Notes under the pieces: model-generated | Databases searched by the model: none | Seen by the model: the letters and a program-made list of their open reading frames with translations, nothing else | What the model was told of the DNA's origin: nothing | From: Haematobia irritans | Lineage: Eukaryota > Arthropoda > Insecta > Diptera > Muscidae | Assembly (NCBI RefSeq): GCF_050003625.1 | Contig: NC_134398.1 | Location: 21,030,997-21,094,996 of the forward strand | DNA length: 64,000 nucleotides | Reading direction: 5' to 3' | Shown: positions 54,737 to 64,000 of the stretch, piece by piece | How the letters are laid out: each line of letters begins with the position of its first letter | How positions within the stretch are numbered: position 1 is the stretch's first letter | Position numbers and translations under genes: made by a program

Positions 54737-56776
54737 AATCTATATATATAAAATTCAATCTATGTTTGTTTATTTGTTTGTTTGTTTGTATGTTCCGAGT
54801 TGGCTCCGAAACGGCTGCACCGATTTACTTGAAACTTTCAGAGATCGTAGGGGGCGTTCATGTGGTGAAAATAGGGTACCTCATTTTTTGACACCTGGTC
54901 GCGGAGGGGGACCTCCCCTTCGTCGGACTTTTTGAAAATTGGACCAAAGTTGACCGATTTGCTTGAAATTTTCATTGAAGATTGGGGTTGGCATCTAGAT
55001 AAAGATCCGCTACTTTTTATTTCGATATTTGGTGGCGGAGGGGGGCCTCCCCTTTGTTCGACTTTTTTTTAAGTACAGCGAAAAAACTAAAATTCTCTGA
55101 ATTATCGGAGATTTACAGAGAACATGTGGTGAGGTTATGGAATTAATATGGGGTACCCGATGATTTCATATGTGGATGGGGAGGGGGACCTCCCCCTTGC
55201 CTTACTTTTTGAAACTTGGCACAAAATTATGCGATTTGCTTGAAATTTTCATTGAATGTTGGGGTTGGCATCTAGACAAAAATCTGCTACATTATTTTTC
55301 GATATTTGGTCGGGGATATTTGGACCACCCCTTTGCCCGAATTTTTTTCTTTGAAAGTACAAACAAAAGTAAACTCCCCCGACTGAAATTTTACGGAAAA
55401 AATGGGTTATGAAATTCATATCAGGCTCTCGATTTTTTAATAAAAATAAAAGGGCATAGGGAGACATCCGCTTCTCTTAAGTACATACAGAGAAACAATT
55501 AAACTTTTACCGAATTACTTGAAATTTACAGAGGACTGGGGAGAGATCGTAACCTCCGTCAACCGTAATAGTTGATACCTGATTTTGTGATATTTGGACG
55601 GAAGAGAGGCCGCCCTTTTAGGCTTATAATTTGCTTGACATTTTCTGGGACGTTTACAAAAGATACGCTATATCACTTTTCGATATTTAGTCGGGGAGGA
55701 GGTCCTCCTCTAAAACTGCAAAAAAAACAACAATTCTTAAGTTTTCTTGAAATTTACATAGGCAGTGGGGGAAGGCAACCTTCCTTGCCCCACACTTGAA
55801 GGAAAGTTTTAAGAATTTTCAGGGAAGGTTAGGGGTGCTATTCGCTACGGTGTTTGTCGATATTGTATCGGGGAAAGTGACGTCCCTTTAAAACAATAGA
55901 GCAAAATTTAAACATCGCCGATCTACTTGAAATTTACAGGGAACGTGGGAGGAGGTGATTGAATTTATACATAATTTTTAAATTAGTATATGATTTTTCG
56001 ATATCTGGTTGGGGAAGGGGAAAATTGAAATAAACTTTGTCGATTTACTTCGATAGAATTTATAGGGACCATTGAGTAGTTGCGAAATTAATATAGGGTA
56101 CGTGATAGTACGATATCAGGTCGGAGTGGAGCGAAGGTGGGTGAGGGTTCTCTTTTGTCCGTTTGTTTTTTTTTTCTTAAATTGAAAGTAGAGGGTTGTC
56201 CGTAAATGGGAACTCGGTACATAATTTTATGATTTTTGCACAGGCTTCTGCCAGACTTCTTTTTAGTAAAGAACTTAATTCTACATGAAATTGTCAGCCA
56301 ACGTAGAGGGTGCATCATTTTCCAACATTTTAGCAAATGTTAATGTTGTAAAATTTTTTACTACTTTTGCTTTTTCCGATTTATTGAATTGGAAACAGTA
56401 ATTCTCTGTATGTTATGTTATTATAATATAGTGCTTAATTTTCAGATATGTTGAGGAGAAGGATACATTTCCACACTTAAAATTCACAAGAAATATAGAA
56501 GATTGTACAACTACTTGAATACAGAACATTATTTAAAAAATTTGGAGGAAAGGGTACACCCTCTCCTCGACATTTTTTAAGACGAACCGTTTTACATATG
56601 CATATCCGCCGTATTTGAATCTATAAACGAAAAAGCAAGTAGTCCGATTTGTTTGAAAGAATTCAAATCTTTTCGAATTTGTTTTCAGCACGAAGGATAT
56701 GGTTGACTAAGTAAACGCAAAATGTCCTACAAAAACATTTCGGAAGGCGCAGCGAAGCGGGCCGGGTTACGCTAGT
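54737..56776 (-). mobile_element. Element D, copy 2
   Basis: The reverse complement of 4571-6535 over its whole length: it starts TATATATATAAAATTCAATC with a (GTTT)n tract and ends CGGGTTACGCTAGT at 56776. It is similarly non-coding. It differs from copy 1 by substitutions and by about 75 bp in length. It is embedded in satellite on both sides, as is copy 1. Confidence 0.83.
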
Positions 56777-56784
56777 TGTTTTTA

Positions 56785-57319
56785 TAAATTTTGTCAAAAT
56801 TTTATTTCTACAGACATTTTTTTCAAAATTTTATTTCTATAGAAAATTTTTTCAAAATTCTGTTTCTACAGATTTTTTTTCAAAATTTTTTCTACAGAAT
56901 TTTTATTCAAAATTGTATTTCTGTAGAAAATTTTTTCAAAATTTTATTTCTATAGAAAATTTTGTCAAAATTTTATTTCCATGGGAAATTTTGTCAAAAT
57001 TTTATTTCTATAGAAAGTATTGTCAAAATTTTATTTGTATAAAAAATTTCGTCTAAATGTTATTTATTTGGAAACTTTCGTAAAAATTGTATTTCTATAG
57101 AAAATTTTGTCAAAATTGTATTTCTATAAAAATTTTGTCAAAATTGTATTCCTACAGAAACTTTCTTCAAAATTTTATTTCTATTGAAAATTTTGTCCAA
57201 ATTTTACTTCTGTCGAAAATTTTGTCAAAATTTTATTTATATAGAAAATTTTGTCCAAATTTTATTTTTTGGACAATTTTGTCCAAATTTTATTTATTTA
57301 GAAAATTTTGTCCAAATTT
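56785..57319 (+). repeat. 29-bp satellite array
   Basis: Plus monomers with a run of GTCCAAATTTTATTTATATA variants towards the right. These variants reappear at 59380-59460 beyond the B element, showing that B split one array. Confidence 0.93.
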
Positions 57320-59359
57320 TTATACCCTTCATCATAGGATGGGGGTATATTAACTTTGTCATTCCGTTTGTAACACATCGAAATATTGCTCTAAGACCCC
57401 ATAAAGTATATATATTCTGGGTCGTGGTGAAATTCTGAGTCGATCTAAGCATGTCCGTCCGTCCGTCTGTTGAAATCACGCTAACTTCCGAACGAAACAA
57501 GCTATCGACTTGAAACTTGGCACAAGTAGTTGTTATCGATGTAGGTCGGATGGTATTGAAAATGGGCCATATCGGTCCACTTTTACGTATAGCCCCCATA
57601 TAAAGGGACCCTCAGATTTGGCTTGTGGAGCCTCTAACAGAAGCATATTTCATCCGATCCAGCTGAAATTTGGTATATGGTGTTGGTATATGGTCTCTAA
57701 CAACCATGCAAAAATTGGTCCACATCGGTCCATAATTATATATAGCCCCCATATAAACCGATCTCCAGATTTGCATTGCGGAGCCTAAAAGAGAAGCAAA
57801 TTTCATCCGATCCGGCTGAAATTTGGTACATGGTGTTGGTATATGGTCTCTAACAATCATGCACAAATTGGTTCACATCGGTCCATAATTATATATATAG
57901 CCCCCATATAAACCGATCCCCAGAATTCACTTGCGGAGCCTCAAAGAGAAGAAAATGTCATCCGATCCGGCTGAAATTTGGTACATGATGTTGGTATATG
58001 GTCTCTAACAACCATGCAAAAATTGGTCCATATTGGTCCTTAATTATATATAGCCCCCATATAAACCGATCCAACGATTTGGCTTGCTGAGCCTCAAAGA
58101 GAAGCAAATTTCATCCGATCCGGCTGAATTTTGGTACATAGTATTGGTATATGGTCTCTAACAACCGTGCAAAAATTGGTCCACATCGGTCCATAATTAT
58201 ATATGGCGCCCATATAAACCGATCCCCAGATTTGGGTTGCGGAGCCTCAAAGAGAAGCAAATTTCATCCGATCCGCCTGAAATTTGGTACATGATATTGG
58301 TGTATGGTCTCTAACAACCATGCAAACATTGGTCCACATCGGTTCATAATTATATATAGCCCCCATATAAACCGATCCCCAGATTTGGCTTGCGAAATCT
58401 CCAAGAGAAGCAAATTTCATCCAATCCGGTTGTAATTTGGAACATGGTGGTATTATATGATCTTTAACAACCGTGCCAGAATTGGTCCATATCAGTCCAT
58501 AATTATATATAGCCCCCATATAAAACATTCTCCAGATTTGACCTCCGGAGCCTCTTGGAGGAGCAAAATTCATCCGATCCGGTTCAAATTTGTCACGTGG
58601 TGTTAGTATATGGTCGCTAACAATCATACCAAAATTGGTTCAATCACACAAAAATTGGTCCATATCGGTTCATAATCATGGTTGCCACTAGAGCCAAAAA
58701 TAATCTACCAAAATTTTATTTCTATAGAAAATTTTGTCAAAATTTTATTTCTAGGAAAATTTTGTTAAAATTTTATTCGGTTCATAATAAAATTTTCATC
58801 ATTGTCAAAATTTTATTTCTATAGAAAATTTTGTTCAAATTTTATTTGGTTCATAATCATGGTTGCCACTCGAGCCAAAAATGATCTACCAAGATTTTAT
58901 TTCTATAGAAAATTGTGTCAAAAGTTTATTTCTATAAAAAATTTTGTTAAAATTTTATTTCTGTAGAAATTTTTGTCAAAATGGTATTTCTATAGAAAAT
59001 TTTGTCAAAATTTTTATTTCTATAGAAAATTTTGTGAAAATTTTATTTCTATAGAAAATTTTGTTAAAATTTTATTTCTGTAGAAAATTTTGTCAAAATT
59101 TTATGTCTACTTTGTCAAACTGAATTATATATGTATTGGATCGATCTTTTTTGATTTAATATATACCACGTATGGACTTACATACAATTTAGAAGACGGT
59201 GTTAGAAGGTTTTAAGATACCTTGCCATCGGCAAGCGTTACCGCAACTTAAGTAATTCGATTGTGGATGGCAGTGTTTAGATGAAGTTTCTACGCAATCC
59301 ATGATGGAGGGTACATAAGCTTCGGCCTACCGAACTTACGGCCGTATATACTTGTTTTT
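57320..59359 (+). mobile_element. Helentron-like/DINE-1-type element, family B, copy 3
   Basis: 5' TATACCCTTCATCATAGGAT, the same AAAGTATATATATTCTGGG core and GTCC tract, then modules marked by ATCGGTCCATAATTATATAT at 57724, 57877, 58032, 58185, 58338 and 58491 (153, 155, 153, 153, 153 bp). Junction GCCACTAGAGCCAAAAATAA is at 58683-58702, a partly duplicated junction near 58843-58892, the internal array at 58703-59110, and the 3' end TATATACTTGTTTTT. The terminal hairpin is partly eroded. It has more modules than the copy at 45088. Confidence 0.83.
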
Positions 59360-59535
59360 CTATGGGAAATTTTGTCCACATTTTCTTTATATAGAAAATG
59401 TTGTCCAAATTTGATTTATATAGAAAATTTTGTCCAAATTTTATTTATATAGAAAATTTTGTCGAAATTTTATTTCTGTAGAAAATTTTGGCAAACTTTT
59501 ATTTCTGTAGAAAACTTTATTGCTATAGCAAATTA
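59360..59535 (+). repeat. 29-bp satellite array
   Basis: Continuation of the array at 56785-57319, with GTCCAAATTTTATTTATATA variants. Confidence 0.92.
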
Positions 59536-62515
59536 TGGACTAAATTCATTTAAATATGAACAAAAAAAGAGGACAAAAATACAACTTTCTTCATAGTTAC
59601 TAGTAATTTTATTACCTTACTATACTCATTTTCAAAAAACTTTTAATAATTTCTATATGTGAAAAATATATCCATTCATATTGAGACTTATAAACTACCA
59701 ATACCCGAAGTGACTCACCGCTTTTGTAATCTAATACAAAAACATTGCATCTCTCCCCAAAAATATGCAATACTATTTAGCATAATCATACCCCTCAAAG
59801 TCTGCCACAATTAAACCAGAAAATCGTATATGTATAAAATCAAACTTCAAAGTCTGACCCATGCTTAACACAAATCAATGCGGGAAATCTAACAACTAAC
59901 CCACACGAACCCTCCCACTAAGATCGTTACATTTAATTACGCACAATAAAAGCCCACAACTATGCAATGAATCTCCGCAATGAACCACAAACGCATTAAA
60001 CACACACACAAAAACGGTGGCAAGCAGACTTTAGATAAAACGAATGGTTAGATGGCTGGCTGACTCTTAAATAATAGCAATAAATTATCATGAAAGAGGA
60101 AGTGAATGATTTTGTAAACGATACTCCAAACAGAATGTAAAATATCACAGCACCAAATGAGGCAGTAAAATGTTGCATACTTTTGGTCCTATAAATTACC
60201 ATGAAAATAAAGTATACTTAGAGGAGTAAGATGATAAATGAAATAGAGGAAAGCCAAATGATTATATCTTTAACACTTTCATTGCACGAAAGGTTGAAAT
60301 CATAAAACTCCATTGAAGTTTGATCTTGCAAACTTAAAGGCTCCTCGAAATTTATTGCATAATTTATTTTTTGTAGTGACTTATCCTTATCTGCTCAACT
60401 TTAACTAACTTCCCAACCACCTGCTACTTATGTTCGTGCCAAAATTCAATTTGGCCCTGGCCATTGATTGGCAATAAACGACAAACGTGCAATGCCGAGG
60501 CCGTGCAAGTGTGACAACTCTTACTTGTTCCATAATCAATGAAGTGTATGCCTAAAAGTATACTTCACCATTTCTATTGTTTCATAATAATCCAATAATA
60601 CTTGAACGAGCCAGGAATGAGTACCCTCTTCTTGTTGGTCTATACAATTCCCACAGGCAGACAGAAAACAACATCATTCAATTTGAAGACCATCAAATCA
60701 AGAGATTGTGCATCCATGGTTTTGTTCGAACATTTGCCTTGCCAATGTTTTTGGCCAGACATCATGTCTACCGTAGGAGTATGTCAACATCTTTTCATCA
60801 GAGTCATTCAAGTCATCATAGATAGTAGAAAAGGGATTATATTTACGAAAAGTATAGACAGTCTGCGCAACAAATACCATGATTTTCATTCATACCCGAG
60901 TGAATCCACAAGACATGAGTATGAGGATGTATTTAAGGATGCCTGGATTCTGACCTATGTTTATCCTATTTGGATTTTACTCTCCTTAAACTACATATGA
61001 AGAATGTTTTGTATGTTTTTCGATTTGGATAAATAAAATTTTAAAGACTTTTTTTGTTTTTTTTTTTATTAGGGAAGACTAACTTTTGGTGAATGTTTTT
61101 GGAATTGCTTTCATTTAGTTTTGGCAAATCGATTTGGAATTTATTTGTTAGAAAAAAGACAAAACAAATTGCTCTGAATAATAAGAGAAAGTTTTACGTT
61201 TAAAGGAATCTTTAGAAATATTTAGAATAAGCATGGAAAGAAAAATCTTTACAATATCAATGATTTAAAAAATTGAGTCAAAAAACCAACTTCATAAAAT
61301 TCAAGAAAGTTTTCGTTATTATAAGGATTTTCTATTAAATGATGAAACATTTCATTGTTAATAAATACTTTCATTTCCTCCTAATGGAAAAATTTCGTTG
61401 GCTCAATTTTAAAGAAATTGCCACAGGGTGTATCTGTCTGGCTGGGCCCAGTATTACCGTTCTGCCACTTTATTGTCAGTTTTGTACTTTTTCATGCGTT
61501 GATACACTTTTGTGACATTTTTATTACAGTGCTATTAAATGCTTTACTTGTTTTATTTTTAATGCCTCATTTTTTCATGTTGAGACACTTTTTAATAAAT
61601 TTTCTTTGAACTGCAATATTGCATTTTAAAATGTTATGAAAATAAGGATTTGATGATGTGTGCTTGAACACATAATCATATTTAAGCCTTCAATACTAAA
61701 TTTGTAAGCACTTGTTGCCTTCTCATACCATATGGTATTTTTAGCGCTTGAAAATATGCAAACAATATGTTCTATGGCGTGTAAACCAAAATACACCGCT
61801 GAATTATGAACTGCAAAGTGGGATTTTCTTTCGAATTTAATACGTATTTTCCCTTTATGGAGAAGTGTGCCACCTTTTTTAATCTAGTGTGCCACATTTT
61901 ATTGTGAATGGTACTTTTTGTGCCACTTATTGGAAATTCTCACAATTAAGACTGTCTTCATTACCGAGAAGCGTCAGCACCCACAACCGTTGAGAATTTT
62001 TTAAAAAGTGGCACAATATTTAAAAAAAAATGGCTCACTCTTTTATAAAGAAAACAAGTAAGTAAAGTATTTAAATTTATATTCACAATTTAAAATACTA
62101 AAAAATTGTTTTTTTTTTTTTGTTTTTTATAACAAGACTTGCAATCATAATAAATGACATCAAAGGTTTTTGAACTATTAAAACAAAGTCTGTATTCTCA
62201 AAGACGTAACTTTTTGGGAAAACCAACATATATATAAAAAGAAATCAATTGCATACTTTTAAGGTGACGTTCTCCAAGAAAAAATTCCCTCCTCGCTCTT
62301 TTTAAAATTTGAAATACATATAATTTAGAAAAGAAGACTTTTTCAAAAACGTTTACTTTCATTAAAAATTATATAAAAAAGTAATCTAACTTTTCAAACA
62401 GTTCACCTTTTTTAATTTATATAAAAATTCCGTTGCACACTTTTAGGATGATATTCATACTTTTTAGATGGTGGTACAATTCTACCAAAAATGGTAGATT
62501 TTTCCCTGTTTGATA
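59536..62515. other. Single-copy DNA, 3 kb, no gene recognised
   Basis: No satellite or transposon family is visible. The best frames are at 60577-61000 (overlapping, up to 132 codons but the longest reading begins without ATG; an internal ATG would leave about 127 codons) and 61418-61609. None shows a recognisable domain. A cluster of related motifs is present: CCTAAAAGTATAC at 60551-60563, GCATACTTTTAAGG at 62251-62264 and GCACACTTTTAGG at 62435-62447. TGTGCCAC is repeated near 61866-61930. Confidence 0.5.
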
Positions 62516-64000
62516 GATTTTTGTGAAAATTTTGTGAAAAATATCTATAGAAAACCATTTTGAAAACATTTTCTATAGAAAAATATTTTGAAAAAAAAAA
62601 TTCTATAGAAAAAAATTTTGACAAAATGCTCTGTAGAAATAATTTTTGGACAACATTTTTATAGAAATAAAATTTTGACAAAATTTTCTACAGAAATAAA
62701 CTTTTGACAAAATTTTTACAAAAATAAAATTTTGACAAAATTTTCTATAGAAATAAAATTTTGACCAAAATTTTATGAAAATAAAATTTTGCCAAATTTT
62801 CTATAGAAACAAAATTTTGACAAAATTTTCTATAGAAATAAAATGTTGACAAAATTTTCTATAGAAATAAAATAGAGATAAAATTTGCAATAGAAATAAA
62901 AGTTTCTTAAGAAATAAAATTTTGACAAAATTTTCTATAGAAATAAAATTTTGATAAATTTTTTATAAAAATAAAATTTTGAAAAAAATTTCTATAGAAA
63001 CAAAATTTTGACAAAATTTTCTATAGAAATAAAATGTAGACAAAATTTTCTATAGAAATAAAATTGTGACAAAATTTTTAATAGAAATAAAATTGTGACA
63101 AAATTTTTAATAGAAATAAAATTTTCTATAGAAATAAAATTTTGACAACATTTTTTATAGAAACAAAATTGTGACAAAATTTTCTATAGAAATAAAATTG
63201 TGACAAAATTTTCTATAGAAATAAAATTTTCTTTAGAAATAAAATTTTGACAAAATATGCTATAGAAATAAAATTTTGACAAAATTTTCTAAAATTTAAA
63301 TTTAGACAAATTTTTGACAAAATCTTCTATTAAAAAACATTTTGAAAAAAACTTCATAGAAGAAAATTTTGAGAAAATTTTCTATAGAAAAATATTTTGA
63401 AAAAAATTTCTACAGAAGAAAATTTTGACAAAATCCTCTGTAGAAATAATTTTTTGACAAAATTGTTATAGAAATAAACTTTTGACAAAATGTTTATAGA
63501 AATAAAATTTTGACAAAATTTTCTATAGAAATAAAATTTTGACAAAATTTTCTATAGAAACAAAATGTTGACATAATTTTCTATAGAAATAAAATGTTGA
63601 CAAATTTTTCTATAGAAATAAAATTGCGACAAACAAAATGAAACAAAATGTTGACAAAATTTTCTATAGAAATAAAATTGTGACACAATTTTCTATAGAA
63701 ATAAAATTTTCTTTAGAAATAAAATTTTGACAAAATATTCTATAGAAATAAAATTTTGACAAAATTTTCTAAAATTTAAATTTAGACAAATTTTTGACAA
63801 AATCTTCTATTAAAAAACATTTTGAAAAAAATTTCATAGAAGAAAATTTTGAGAAAATTTTCTATAGAAAAATATTTTGAAAAAAATTTCTATAGAAGAA
63901 AATTTTGACAAAATGCTCTATAGAAATAATTTTTTGACAAAATGTTTATAGAAATAAACTTTTGACAAAATTTTTATAGAAATAAAATTTTGAAAAAATT
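62516..64000 (-). repeat. 29-bp satellite array, minus orientation, runs off the window
   Basis: Minus monomers with a higher-order unit: the group TTTTGAAAAAAATTTC / AGAAGAAAATTTTGAGAAAA at about 63340-63480 returns at about 63822-63960 (482 bp later), and a looser version is at 62550-62690. Confidence 0.94.

Noticed and set aside
60602..61000. 132-codon frame as a gene
   Set aside because: The longest form does not start with ATG, it overlaps another frame, and no motif or splice signal supports it.

Overview
The window looks like repeat-dominated intergenic or intronic DNA from a muscid-like fly (a house-fly, stable-fly or horn-fly relative; inference). The main reasons are the dipteran DINE-1/mini-me type cores with (GTCY)n microsatellites, a tRNA-derived SINE of the dipteran type, DD37E mariner-like elements, a non-LTR retrotransposon and very high A+T. 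I found no intact host gene, rRNA, tRNA gene or CRISPR. Most open frames are artefacts of tandem repeats or pieces of decayed transposons. 

The dominant component is a 29-bp tandem satellite (core TTTCTATAGAAAATTTTGTC followed by AAAATTTTA). It forms blocks from about 50 bp to 6 kb in both orientations, with higher-order periods and many transposons inserted. Other families are: two related DINE-1/Helentron-like families, here called A (about 1.4 kb) and B (1.4-2.0 kb), with internal 153-bp modules and 3' hairpins; a 2-kb non-coding element D (2 inverted copies); a long-TIR MITE E (about 165-bp TIRs, about 550 bp); an ACGAA-rich foldback element F; an AATTAA-rich MITE G; two mariner-like copies; one SINE; a LINE reverse-transcriptase remnant; and one degenerate transposase fragment. 

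Layout: 1-2035 is a LINE relic split by a mariner. About 3.5-24.2 kb is a block ending at a 100-N assembly gap (24178-24277). About 24.3-44.2 kb repeats that block in the same orientation, a few percent diverged and with different transposon insertions. 44.2-49.7 kb holds nested A/B elements within satellite. 49.7-53.1 kb is mostly single-copy DNA. 53.1-59.5 kb holds the SINE, satellite, D and B elements. 59.5-62.5 kb is single-copy, and 62.5-64 kb is satellite. 

The best leads are: (i) the 20-kb repeat meets the N gap exactly at its junction, so it may be two unmerged haplotypes rather than a real duplication; (ii) every family-B element carries a short 29-bp array at the same internal place with the same flank, suggesting that this Helentron-like family seeded or spread the satellite; (iii) families A and B keep the same 153-bp module length despite diverged sequence; (iv) the dyad TA of the satellite monomer served repeatedly as a transposon target, including two elements stacked on one TA whose empty site survives in the other copy.
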